Below are positions 1 through 11,265 of a DNA stretch of 64,000 bases, one piece after another (position 1 is the stretch's first letter; each line of letters opens with the position of its first letter). A program made the translations under genes and the position numbers. The notes below the pieces were generated by a model. The model was not told the DNA's origin, did no database searches, and saw only the letters and a list, made by a program, of their open reading frames with translations. The stretch is from Anaeromyces robustus (lineage: Eukaryota > Neocallimastigomycota > Neocallimastigomycetes > Neocallimastigales > Neocallimastigaceae): assembly GCA_002104895.1 (NCBI GenBank), contig MCFG01000063.1, forward strand, positions 138,501 through 202,500. Reading direction: 5' to 3'.

Positions 1-1882
1 CACTAATACAGAATTATATTTTATTGATGGTTATGATAATAAAAGAATTATTACATGTACAACTAATGGATGTAAAACAAATGATAATTTATCAAAAGAA
101 AATTATAAAATTTATAAAGATGGTTCAGATACTACAAAAATTATTCTTTGTACGGAAAAAGGATGTTTCTCAAGAGATCGTATGTTATTTATATATTAAA
201 TAATATATATATATACTTATATTAAATTTATATTTATATGTATATATTGAAAAAAATATATAAACTTATATTAAATTATCTATATATATATATATATATA
301 CATTATAGCTATTCCATTTTGTATAAATGTTTCTGATGATTTACCATGTAAAAGCATAAATGATGAATTAATTATAAATGAAGTAGAAGATGGAAAATAT
401 TGTTTTAGTCTTGATAATTATATTTATTTATCTAAGAAAACAAGTGAGAACCATGGATCATGTACTCTTGAATATGGTGGTGGTAGTAAAACTGGGAATC
501 TATTATTAATAAAAAGTGGAAATGGTTACATTAAAGGAGATTATGGAATTGATAGTTCAGGAATTATATATGAATGTGATATTAGTACGTGTGAACAATA
601 TATATCAACAAATTATGTATATGAAGAAGAAGATGATATATCTTTATATAAATGTAATGAATTTGGAAATTGTTCTATCGATAATTTTATTAAATCTGGA
701 TATTATCTTTATGGAAAGCCAAAGTATATAAATTCCAATTATATTTATACATTATTAATGTATTGTTCAGATAGCACCATTAATAGTTGTTCTATTATAA
801 CTCAATTACCCAATGGCTATTTTTTAGATAATAATAATCCAAAAAATTTAATATATTGTAATTCAACATCATGTATTACAAAAGGCGGAAGTAGATTAGA
901 AGGACATGCTTATATTGATTATAATAAAGAAGATAAAAGATCAATTATTTATTGTAAAAATGAAAAATGTCAATCTAAAGATATGATAAATCAATCCAAC
1001 AGTTATGAAATATATTTTATTGATGCAACAAATATAGATAATATTATTACATGTAATAAAATAACTGGATGTATATCAGAAAATAAATGTTCAAATTTAA
1101 CCACAGAAAAATTATATTTTGTAAATGCTTTAAATGGTAGAAATAATATTATATGTAGTAAAGAAGGTTGTGCAACTGGTGAAACCACAACATCTTTATT
1201 TTACACAATAATTGACTCTATGAAATATACTATATGTTATAATTTTATTTACTTTGTTGGTGAAGTTTATAATGCTTTTATTAATCTTGTAATACCAGAA
1301 ACTGAAGATGAAGATGAAAATAAAAATGAATATAAAGATGAAAATGAAGATGAAGATGAAAATGAAGATGAAGATGAAAATGAAGATGAAAATATAACTG
1401 AAAATGAAGATGAAAATATTACTGAAAATGAAGATGAAAATATAAATGAAAGTGAAAATAAAAATAAAAATGAAAATGAAGGTAAGAATAAAAATGAAAA
1501 TGAATACGAAAATGAAAATGAAGATGAAGATGAAAATGAAAATGAAAATGAATACGAAAATGAAAATGAAGATGAAAATGAAAATGAAAATGAAAATATA
1601 ACTGAAGATGAAAATGAAAATGAAAATGAAAATATAACTGAAGATGAAAATATAACTGAAGATGAAAATATAACTGAAAATGAAGATGAAAATATTACTG
1701 AAAATGAAGATGAAAATATTACTGAAAATGAAGATGAAAATATAACTGAAAATGAAGATGAAAATATAACTGAAAATGAAGATGAAAATATAACTGAAAA
1801 TAATGATGAAAATGAAAATAAAGATGAAGATGAAGATGAAAATGAAAATGAAAATGAAGATGAAAATGAAAATAAAAAATAA
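1..1882 (+). CDS. Scaffoldin-like Cys-rich repeat protein, 3' part, with acidic D/E/N-rich tail (two exons, 5' end outside window)
   Basis: Reading from base 2, the frame runs to base 179, then resumes at 309 after an intron and stays open to the TAA at 1880-1882, giving at least 583 residues. The first 370 or so residues are repeats of about 35-45 residues. Each has paired Cys in a pattern like C-x(3-5)-C, followed by an aromatic stretch such as NGYFLD, SGYYLYG or ELYFIDG and then an IIxC strand. This resembles the repeats of the large cellulosome scaffoldins of anaerobic fungi, which bind dockerins. After a hydrophobic stretch (encoded near 1205-1295) the last 190 residues are almost only Asp, Glu, Asn with Lys, Ile and Thr, built from units like ENEDENIT. 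The C-terminal anchor usual in scaffoldins is not evident. The scaffoldin assignment is an inference; 'secreted Cys-rich repeat protein' is the safe minimum. Confidence 0.62.
180..308 (+). other. Intron (129 nt) in the scaffoldin-like gene
   Basis: The intron opens with GTATGT at 180 and closes with TTATAG at 308. It is nearly pure A+T, and the unspliced frame would stop within 20 bases of the donor. Joining base 179 to 309 makes a Pro codon and restores one frame, with the Cys-repeat pattern continuing on both sides. Confidence 0.8.
1298..1876 (+). repeat. Coding minisatellite, GAA/GAT/AAT codon repeats
   Basis: A tandem array based on hexanucleotide GAAAAT/GAAGAT units, in places arranged as 24-nt units that include an ATAACT or ATTACT block (residues ENEDENIT). 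All units are multiples of three, so copy-number change would keep the frame. Confidence 0.9.
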
Positions 1883-3573
1883 ATAATAATTAATTAAAAA
1901 AAAAATTTTTTTTTATTTCGTTTTATTTTTCATTGAATTTTATATCTTTAAATTTTTCTCTATTAAAAATTAATTTAAATCAGAATTAAAATATTAATAA
2001 ACTTTATATTTTTTAGAAAAAAAAAAAAAAAAGAAGTTGATATATGATATTTATATATTAAAAATAATATCATATCAAAAATTTAGATATTGTTTTCTAA
2101 ATTTAATAATTTTAATTTTTAATAATTTTTAATAATATTTTATTAATTTTATATATATAATAATAATTATTTCATTAATACTATCAATTCTATTAATAAT
2201 TATCTTAATTATATAATTCAATTTAACATTTACCAACATTTAATTAAAATAAAATAAAAAATTTTGAACTTTTAAAAAAAAAAAAAAAAATTTACAATTA
2301 AATTCTTGAATTTAAATACACTATTGTTATATAAATATGCAAATAATGGAAAAACAAAAATAAATAAAATTAAAAATAAGTATTTATGTATATAAAAAAA
2401 AAAATAAATAAAATATATATTAAAGTAAAACAATTATTATCGTTTTTTTTTTTTAATGGCAAAAGAAAAATTATATATATTTTAACTAAACTAAGGCAGT
2501 TAATCTTTTAATTGTATAAAAATTTAAATTAATATTATATTAATTGTATTAATATTATAATATAATTAAATAAATAAATAATATTTATATAAAAAATATT
2601 ATAATATTAATATATTTATTTTATATATATAATTTTATATATATAATATATTTTATTAAATGTACTATAATATATTATAATATATAATCAATATATTTCA
2701 TATAAATAAAAAAAGTCAAAAGACCCCCAAATGAAAAAATGTAAAAAATGTATAGATACTTCTAATATTATTGGATTTTTCATAGATATTATAATATATT
2801 ACAGTATATTATAATATATTAAATAATTTTAAATTTATTTAATCTGTACTTTTTGACAAAAGTACAGAATTAGAATGATTTTTTATTTTCTATGAAGCAA
2901 GCTTTTTATATTAAATAATAATTTTAAAATTTAATTAAAATTTAATTAAAAAAAAAAAAAAAAAAAAAAAAATTGTAATAAAAAAATGAAAGTATTAATC
3001 TTTTTACTATGTAACTTAATCCTAAATATTGTATTATAACACTTTTTAAATAAATAAATATGTATATATTATATAAATATATAATATAAATAAATAAATA
3101 AAGATTATTAATTATAAGAATAATGTAATAATATTAATAATAATAGTAATAATAAAATTAATTAATTCACAATAGAATCAAAAGGCAGTAAAAATTATAT
3201 ATATAATTTGAATTTAATAATTGAGAAATAATAATGTTAATAGATAATAAGCTAAACAATAATTAATATTATTTAATATTATTTATTTAAAAAAATAAAA
3301 AAAAAGAATATTTATTAAGCAAAAAAAAATATAAAAGTGCTTGCTTTTCACCATTAATTTTTGAAAATTCAAAAATAATTTACTATATAATATTAATGAA
3401 ATAATTAAAATAAAAAAAAATAATAATATATAATTATAAATTATATAATAAAATTGTAAAAATCTACTCTTTTTTATAATTAATTAAAATAAAATAAAAT
3501 AAAATAAAATTAAATAAAATAAAATAAATTCTTTTTATATATATATTTAAGTTAAATAAATAAATAAATAAAA
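1883..3573. other. AT-rich intergenic region
   Basis: No coding signal. It holds poly-A/T runs (near 2018, 2274, 2951) and one perfect hairpin at 2843-2868: an 11-bp stem, TCTGTACTTTT with AAAAGTACAGA, and a TGAC loop. A run of AAAAT/AAATA units lies just before the next start codon. Confidence 0.6.
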
Positions 3574-5700
3574 ATGTTATTTACTCCTTCTAAAAATATT
3601 AAAAAATATTTAAAAAGAAAAGGATATAAAGAAGTTAGTAATGATATTCATGAAATTTTAATGAATTGTTTTATTCAAAACAATACGTCCAAATTTAAAT
3701 TAATACTTAAATTTGCTGAAAAAAATAATATTATTTTAAATATTAATGAACAAAATAAAAAAGGTGATTATCCTTTATTATGTTGTTGTTCTCTTAATAA
3801 TATTGAATTAGCTAAATTATTGATTAATTATGCTAATAAAAAAAATATAATTTTAAAAATAAATGAACAAAATATGAATGGAAAATATCCATTTTTATGT
3901 TGTACATTTAATAATAATATTGAATTTGCAAAATTATTGATGAATTATGCAAATCAAAAAAATATAATTTTAAAAATAAATGAACAAAATTCGAATGGAA
4001 AATATCCATTATTATATTCTATTTCAAAAAATAATATTGAAATGATAAAAATAATAATGAATTATGCTAAAAAGTATAATATAATTTTAAATATTAATGA
4101 AAAAGATAATGAAAAAAAGTATCCACTTTTTTTATCTATAAGTAAAAATAATTTTGAAATTACTAAATTATTAATGGATTATGCTATCAAAAATAATATT
4201 ATTTTAAATTTAAATGAAAGTGATAAAGGGATAGATTCTCTACTTATATTAAGTTCTTTTAATAATAATATTGAAATATCTAAATTATTAATGAATTATG
4301 CTGAAGAGAATAATATTATTTTAAATATTAATGAAAGAGGAACTTTATTTCAAAATGCCTTTTCAATGAGTGTTTTAAATGAAAATATTGAATTAATTAA
4401 ATTAATTATTAATTATGCTAATAGGCATCATATTATTTTACCTATTAATGAATTTGATGAATATGGAATTTATCCATTTTTATTTTGTACTATGAAAGAT
4501 AATATGGTGATGGCTAATCTTTTAATAGATTATGCCAATAAAAATAATATTATCTTAAAAATTAGTGAAAAAGGTATTAACGGTTATTATCCACTTTTAT
4601 GGGGTACAGTTAAAAATAATTCTAAATTTGTAAATTTAATTCTTGATTATGCTAAGAGTAATAATATTATTTTAGATATTAATCAACAAAATGAGGATGG
4701 ATATTATCCAATTTTATGGAGTGCTATTAAAGACAATATTGAAATATTTAAAATAATAATGAAATATGCCAATGAGAATAGTATTATTCTAAATTTAAAT
4801 CAACATAATCATCAAGGGGATACTTCCTTTTCTGTTAGTATTTATAATAATAATATTGAAATGACTAAATTAATTATGGATTATGCTAATGAACATAATA
4901 TTACTTTAAATATGAATCAACCTGATAGTAAAGGAGGTAATTCATTAATATGGAGTGTTTATAATAATAATACTGAATTAACAAAATTAGTTATGGATTA
5001 TTCCGATAAAAATAATATTATTTTAGATATTAATAAAAAAGCAGAACAAGGACTTTATCCCATATTAATGAATGCCTTTCTAACCAATAATGAAATTACC
5101 CAATTATTAATAAATTATGCCGAGGCACATAATATTATTTTAAATATTGATGAAAAAAATGATAAAGGAGATTTCCCACTTTTAAAATGTATATCTAATA
5201 ATAATTTGGAAATGATTAAATTATTAATCAATTATGCCGAAAAAAATAATAGGATACTTTCGATTAATGAACAAAATAATATTGAAGAATATCCAATATT
5301 AGTAAGTATTAATGAAAATAATTTGGAAATGATTCAATTTTTAATAGATTATGCGAATAATAAGAACATTATTTTAAAAATGAATGAAAAAAATAAATTA
5401 GGATATTATCCACTTTTATTATGTGCTTTAAAAAATAATATTGAAATGGCAAAATTAATTATAGATTATTCAGAAAAGAATAATATTATTTTAGAAGTTA
5501 ATGATAAAGAATATAGAAAAGGATATTATCCTATTTTTATAAGTTATACTATGAATAATAATAATGAATTAACTAAATTATTTATTAAATATGCTAATAA
5601 AAATAATATTAAATTAACAGCAAATATGAATATTTTATATGAAATATCCAAAATTGATAATGAATTTTCAGAATTAATAAAAATTAACAATAAATTATAA
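3574..5700 (+). CDS. Divergent ankyrin-like repeat protein, 708 aa
   Basis: One uninterrupted reading frame with about 17 repeats of 36-38 residues. The consensus reads roughly INEQNxxGxYPLLxSxxxNNIExxKLLxxYAxKNNIIL. The G-x-Y-P-L-L core sits where ankyrin has G-x-T-P-L-H, and ExxKLLxxYA matches the second ankyrin helix, so I read it as a strongly drifted ankyrin solenoid. There is no signal peptide or membrane segment, which suggests a cytosolic interaction protein. The first 30 residues are basic (KKYLKRKGYK) and the last 40 lie outside the repeats. The ATG follows an A-rich leader with no upstream in-frame ATG nearby. The protein is very rich in Asn, Ile and Lys, as expected for this AT-rich genome. 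Its partner is unknown. Confidence 0.75.
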   Translation: MLFTPSKNIKKYLKRKGYKEVSNDIHEILMNCFIQNNTSKFKLILKFAEKNNIILNINEQNKKGDYPLLCCCSLNNIELAKLLINYANKKNIILKINEQNMNGKYPFLCCTFNNNIEFAKLLMNYANQKNIILKINEQNSNGKYPLLYSISKNNIEMIKIIMNYAKKYNIILNINEKDNEKKYPLFLSISKNNFEITKLLMDYAIKNNIILNLNESDKGIDSLLILSSFNNNIEISKLLMNYAEENNIILNINERGTLFQNAFSMSVLNENIELIKLIINYANRHHIILPINEFDEYGIYPFLFCTMKDNMVMANLLIDYANKNNIILKISEKGINGYYPLLWGTVKNNSKFVNLILDYAKSNNIILDINQQNEDGYYPILWSAIKDNIEIFKIIMKYANENSIILNLNQHNHQGDTSFSVSIYNNNIEMTKLIMDYANEHNITLNMNQPDSKGGNSLIWSVYNNNTELTKLVMDYSDKNNIILDINKKAEQGLYPILMNAFLTNNEITQLLINYAEAHNIILNIDEKNDKGDFPLLKCISNNNLEMIKLLINYAEKNNRILSINEQNNIEEYPILVSINENNLEMIQFLIDYANNKNIILKMNEKNKLGYYPLLLCALKNNIEMAKLIIDYSEKNNIILEVNDKEYRKGYYPIFISYTMNNNNELTKLFIKYANKNNIKLTANMNILYEISKIDNEFSELIKINNKL

Positions 5701-6536
5701 AAAGAGTATCAAATCAAAAAAAAAAAAAAAAAATAAAAAATAAAAAAAAAATAAATTTAAAAATTATAAAAAAAATAATAATAATAAGTCATGATTATTT
5801 TTTTTTTTTTTTTTAATTTATTTTTTTTTAATTTGTTTTATTATATAATAATGATTTCCAAAAAAATAAAAAGAAAAAATAATTATAAAAAAGAGTAAAA
5901 ATAAAATAATAATAAAAAAATTAAAATAATAATAATAATAATGAAAAAATAAGTTACAATAATGCTACATTAATAAAATAGTAATAAGATGAATATCTAT
6001 ATATCTATATATCTATATATAAATGTATATAATATATACATATATAGATAATTAGTACTACAAAGATAACAAATATTAATTCATAATAAAAAAAATTTTT
6101 TTCATAATAATATAAATAAATATACATTTAATTTAAGAATACCTATCAATATCAAAAATAACATTAATTTAAGAATACTTTACCTATATAATTAACAATA
6201 TCAATAAAAATATTAATTTAAGTTAACATAAATAATAAATAATAATAATAAAAAAAAAGAATAAAATTTCTAAATGTGTATATATATTTTTAAAATACAC
6301 ATTTTTATAATGTTTTTTTAAAAGATATACTTAATAATAAAAATAATTTTAACAACAAAAATACATATATATATATATATATAAGTATTTATATATATGT
6401 ATATATGTATATTATAAATATAATAAAAACATTAAAAAAAATGTAATAAAATATTAAAAAAAATAATAATTATTATTATTATTTTGTTCATTATGATTAT
6501 GATTTACTACAATATATCATATCCTAACTACCTATT

Positions 6537-6542
6537 ATGTAT

Positions 6543-6589
<47 letters not shown>

Positions 6590-6595
6590 TTATAT

Positions 6596-6630
<35 letters not shown>

Positions 6631-6636
6631 TTATAT

Positions 6637-6699
<63 letters not shown>

Positions 6700-6706
6700 T
6701 ATATTT
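6537..6706. repeat. (TTTA)n microsatellite
   Basis: About 170 bp of nearly uninterrupted ATTT tetranucleotides, with only a few interruptions of the form TTATATT. Confidence 0.9.
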
Positions 6707-7317
6707 AAACAAATAATTAATTATTAATTATATACTAATAAAACATCAATATCATTTTTATTTTATTAATGTTCATAGAAATTAGAATTTATTCATTCTT
6801 TTTTTTTTTTTATATATTAATATTATATTTTTAATTGAGAATATATATTCAAAAATATAATATTAATATAGTTATTTTTTTTTATTAATTATCATATTAA
6901 TAATAATAATAATAAAAATAAAAAAAAAAACTATTTTACCATAAATATAAAATCAAAAAAATAATATAATAGATTATATTTTACTTTTTTTTTTCTTTTC
7001 ATTTTTTTTATTTTAAATGTTTATGCAATAATAAAATTTTAAAATTGATATATTTCATATCATTAATTTATTTTGTGTGATGTGATTATATTTAATATAA
7101 AAAAAAAAAAAAATAAATTTCAAAATATAAAAATGGTTAGAAGATTTTAATAAAAATAATAATAATCAAAAAAAAAAATTTTTTTTTTTATTATATATAA
7201 ATGTATAAATAATAATAAAAATAATGATGTTTATAATAATAATAAATAAAAATATTATTAAATTAAAAAATTAAAAATTTTATTCATATCTCTCTCTAAA
7301 TATATTTCTTATATATC

Positions 7318-7394
7318 TTATCCGATTATAAAATAATATGAGATATATATAAAATTAATTATAAGATATATCATATTATTTTATAATCGGATAA
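7318..7394. repeat. Perfect 24-bp inverted repeat
   Basis: The arms are 7318-7341 (starting TTATCCGATTATAAAA) and 7371-7394 (ending TTTTATAATCGGATAA). They are exact reverse complements, separated by 29 bp of A+T. The shape fits a small MITE-like or hairpin element, but I see no clear target-site duplication. Confidence 0.75.
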
Positions 7395-7640
7395 TGTTCC
7401 CAATACCTCTTATATATGGTTATTTCATTATATTAACATTTCACAAAAAATAGACTATATATAAAATAATAATACTAATACTAAAACCAATAATAATATA
7501 ATAAATATAATTTTAATTAAATTTAAAATTCCATTCAATATTACCAATACTATTAAATACCATTAAATATATATTAAATATATATTTTAATAATTAAAAT
7601 TAAAACACTACATAAAATATATGAAATATTATGTATATTA

Positions 7641-7676
<36 letters not shown>

Positions 7677-7926
7677 ATTTTTTATTTTATTTTATTTTAT
7701 TTAAATTTATGACCGTCTATGATTTATATTTTAATTTTAATTTTCTTTCTTTCCTTTATATTATTTTTTTTTTTCGTTTTTTTCTTTTTTCTTTTTATTA
7801 TTTAATTTTTTTTTTTTTTCATTTTTCATTTTTTATTTTTTTATTTTTCTAATTATTATTTTTTTTTAATTTATCTATTTATTTATTTATTTATTTATCT
7901 ATTTATTAATTTTCAATAAAATTCAT

Positions 7927-9078
7927 TTATTCCTTTTTGGAAGCATTCTTCTTTTCGTAATCGGCTAATAAATTTAAAATATATTCAGATGGATTATCAT
8001 AACCTTCTGGATTAGTTGATTGCCATCTCCAAGCATCAGCACACATTTGTTCAATATTATATTTAGTAAACCATTTTAATTCTTTATTAGCTTTAGCTGA
8101 TGAAGCAACAAGACGATCAACATCTCCTCTACGACGTTCTGCAATTTTATATGGAACTTGCTTACCAGCAGCTTTGCTCATAGCAGCAACAATTTCTAAT
8201 ACAGAGAAACCATTACCATTACCCATATTATATATAAGAGTACGATCATCTATTGGAGCACTAGCACCATTACGATTAACTTCATTTTCTCTTAATTTTT
8301 CAAGAGCAGCTAAATGACCATCAGCAAGATCAGTAATATGAATATAATCTCTTACACAAGTACCATCTGGTGTATTATAATCATTACCAAATACACTTAA
8401 AATTTCACGTCTACCTACTAAAGTTTGAGTAATATATGGAATAAGATTATTTGGGATATCTTTTGGATTTTCACCAATTAAACCAGTAACATCAGCACCA
8501 ATTGGATTGAAATATCTAAGGAAACAAGCTTGACCTTTTTCAAAAGATTTCATTTTTTCAGTAATAATTTGTTCAGCCTTATATTTAGATTCACCATATG
8601 GATTAATTGGTTCAATATTACAATCTTCAGTAAGAAGATCCTTACCTCTACCATAACCATAAAGAGTAGCTGAAGATGAAAAAACAATATTATGAACATC
8701 ATGTTCCATCATACAATCTACAAGAATACGAGTAGCTTCAGTATTATTTTGCATATAAACATCTGGAATTTTAAATGATTCAGCTACTGATTTTAAACCA
8801 GCAAAATGAATAACAGCCCAGAAATCATATTTATCAAAAACTTTAGTTAAATCTTCCTTATTACGAACATCACATAAATAGAATGGAACTTTTTTACCTG
8901 TAATAATTTCAACTCTTTTTACTGAATCTTCTACTGAATTACATAAATTATCGACAACAACGACATCATGACCATTTCTACAAAGTTGTAAAACTGTATG
9001 AGAACCAATAAATCCAGCACCACCAGTAACTAAAATATATTTTCCTGGAACAGGTTGAGAAACAAAACTAGAAGACAT
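7927..9078 (-). CDS. galE: UDP-glucose 4-epimerase (GalE type)
   Basis: A 383-residue extended short-chain dehydrogenase that interconverts UDP-galactose and UDP-glucose in the Leloir pathway, in the cytosol. The N-terminal NAD-binding motif TGGAGFIG is at residues 18-25, and HFAGLK is at 91-96. The SSSATLYG strand is at 134-141, and the catalytic YGESK (Tyr161, Lys165) follows. Further on come YFNPIGA, CVRDYIHITDLA and the C-terminal RRGDVDRLVAS substrate-binding region, all in family order. The length is slightly above the usual 340 because of short N- and C-terminal extensions. No mutarotase domain is fused, unlike yeast Gal10. It is intronless. An A/G-rich leader precedes the ATG. Confidence 0.95.
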   Translation of the reverse strand: MSSSFVSQPVPGKYILVTGGAGFIGSHTVLQLCRNGHDVVVVDNLCNSVEDSVKRVEIITGKKVPFYLCDVRNKEDLTKVFDKYDFWAVIHFAGLKSVAESFKIPDVYMQNNTEATRILVDCMMEHDVHNIVFSSSATLYGYGRGKDLLTEDCNIEPINPYGESKYKAEQIITEKMKSFEKGQACFLRYFNPIGADVTGLIGENPKDIPNNLIPYITQTLVGRREILSVFGNDYNTPDGTCVRDYIHITDLADGHLAALEKLRENEVNRNGASAPIDDRTLIYNMGNGNGFSVLEIVAAMSKAAGKQVPYKIAERRRGDVDRLVASSAKANKELKWFTKYNIEQMCADAWRWQSTNPEGYDNPSEYILNLLADYEKKNASKKE

Positions 9079-9504
9079 TTTTCTTTTTCTTTTTTTCGTT
9101 TACTTTTTTTTTTTTTTTTTTATTTTTTTTTTCCAAATAAAAAATGTATTAATATATAATATTTTCATTTTTAATTATAAATTTATATATATTAAAAATT
9201 AAAAAAAAAAAATAGTAAAATATTTAATATTTAATATTTAATAATATTTAATATAAATAAAATAAAATATATTATATTATAATATTATATTTTTAATGTA
9301 TATTATATTACAATAATAGATAAAAATGATAATTTATATCTTTAATTATTTAAAAAAAAAAAAAATAATTAAAATATATATATATTTTTCATTTCTTAAT
9401 TAATAAATATATTTATATAATCCCTCCATTGTTTTTAATTACTTTATTAAATTGTATAAGTAATAGAAAAAAAAAAGATGAATAATAATAATTAATAATT
9501 ATAA

Positions 9505-9752
9505 CTTCCTTATTTCCTTATTTCCTTATTTCCTTATTTCTTTATTTCTTTATTTCTTTATTTCATTATTTCATTATTTCTTTATTTCCTTTTTTCTTTA
9601 TTTCATTATTTCCTTTTTTCTTAATTTCATTATTTCATTATTTCATTATTTCTTTATTTCTTTATTTCTTTATTTCTTTATTTCATTATTTCATTATTTC
9701 TTTATTTCTTTATTTCCTTATTTCCTTATTTCCTTATTTATTTCAATATTTC
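9505..9752. repeat. Octamer tandem array, (YNTTATTT)n
   Basis: About 30 units of eight bases. The last six are usually TTATTT, and the first two vary among CC, CT and CA. Runs of one variant (CC, then CT, then CA) lie together, as expected from local expansion. Confidence 0.85.
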
Positions 9753-10547
9753 ATTATTATACATTTATTTATATTTTTCATTTTCATTATTTTAAAGTTT
9801 ATTGAGAAAATAAAGTATTTTAAAATTTAAATATTAAATTGTATATATTTGTTAATTTTGTTTGTGTTTTTTTCATTTTATCAGATATTGTATTATTTTT
9901 TTGAATTTTACTGGGATTATTCTTCTTTATATCATAATTTTATATATAATTATTTCATTTTGTTTTTGAGAAGAAAAAAAAAAAATTTAAAAAAACAATA
10001 TTTATAAAAATAATAAATATTATTTTTTTTTAAATCTTATTTGTATTTTTATCATATATAAAATAACGGGAAGTTTATGTTTTTTTAAAAAAAAAAATTA
10101 AAAAAAAAATTAATAAATAAATTATTACTTTCAATCAGATGTTATAGTTTTGTTTGTTGATTATTTTATTTATTTACTTTTTGAATAAAAAAAAATAATT
10201 TTTTTTTTTGTATTAACCATTTTTTTTTTTCGAATTTTACTTGCATTTATATATAAAATTTAAAAAAGTTTAATATTAATAATATCTTATTAATTATTAA
10301 AAATTATTAAAAATTATTTAAAAATTATTAAAAATTATTAAATTATTAAATTATTTCTATAAATTTTATTATTTGTATTATTTGTATTATTTGTATTATT
10401 CTATAAATTTTATCATACATTATTTATAATTATAATTCATTAATCAAATAGAAATATTTATATAATATATTATGTAATATAAATAATGTAAATAATGTAA
10501 ATAATGTAATAATGTATGTATTATAGAATAATAAAATTTTAGAATAA

Positions 10548-10603
10548 TATACATAATATACATAATATACATAATATACATAATATACATAATATACATA
10601 AGA
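10548..10603. repeat. 9-nt tandem array, ACATAATAT
   Basis: About six near-perfect copies of a nine-base unit. On the minus strand they read as Tyr-Val-Tyr codons, but there is no other sign of coding. Confidence 0.8.
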
Positions 10604-10919
10604 TACGTAAAACACTTAATACATTAATGTAATATAATAATTTAATAATTTATAATTAATATATAATATATATAATATACAATACCAAAAAAAAATGTGG
10701 TACTAAAAAATATTAAATAATAAAAATAAAATTGAAATTGTTTTATTTTAATCTCCATAAAAAAAAAAAAAAATACAAAATACAAAATATAAAATAAATA
10801 TAAAATAAATATAATAAATATTATAATGTAATATATAATAATTAATATATTAATATATTATTTTATATTATTAATAAGATTTATTTATTTTTTATTTATT
10901 CTATGGAATAAATAAAAAA

Positions 10920-10974
<55 letters not shown>

Positions 10975-11192
10975 ATGATCAAAAAAATTAAATTAAAATT
11001 AAAATTAAATCAATAAATATTAAATAATTATATATATAAATTAATTAATAGATTACAAAATTTTAATATAAATAAAAATTATAATTATAATGATGAAAAA
11101 GAAAAAAAAAAAATAAAAATTTAAAAATTTTAACTTTTCAAAAATATAAAAAAAAAAATTATTTGGATAATTATAAAAAAAGACCACATGAA

Positions 11193-11265
11193 TACCCGAA
11201 CCCGGGTTCGAACCGGAGACCTTTTCCGTGTAAAGGAAACGTGATAACCACTACACTATTCGGAT
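11193..11265 (-). tRNA. tRNA-Val (anticodon UAC)
   Basis: The 73-nt cloverleaf folds well. The acceptor stem is ATCCGAA with TTCGGGT plus discriminator A; the D-arm is GTGTAGTGGTTATCAC. The anticodon stem is TTTCC with GGAAA around the loop TTTACAC, giving anticodon UAC. The T-arm is TCCGG-TTCGAAC-CCGGG. Box A (TAGTGTAGTGGT) and box B (GGTTCGAAC) for RNA polymerase III are present. There is no intron and no encoded CCA. It is one of the most GC-rich spots in the window, typical of a cytosolic tRNA in an AT-rich nuclear genome. Confidence 0.95.

Larger units (their letters stand above)
5701..7926. other. AT-rich intergenic region
   Basis: No supported gene. It holds a long TTTA microsatellite (about 6537-6706), a 30-T run (7643-7672) and a long perfect hairpin (7318-7394). 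Reading frames here encode only simple sequence such as IYLF or FFFF. Confidence 0.6.
9079..11192. other. AT-rich intergenic region with several simple arrays
   Basis: No gene found. It contains the octamer array near 9505-9752, a 9-nt ACATAATAT array near 10548-10603, and an (AAAT)n run near 10918-10976. Confidence 0.6.

Noticed and set aside
6484-6708. Open frame encoding IYLF repeats
   Set aside because: It is a translated TTTA microsatellite with no other coding sign.
7631-7852. Open frame rich in Phe
   Set aside because: It translates poly-T and TTTTA tracts; no start context or conserved sequence.
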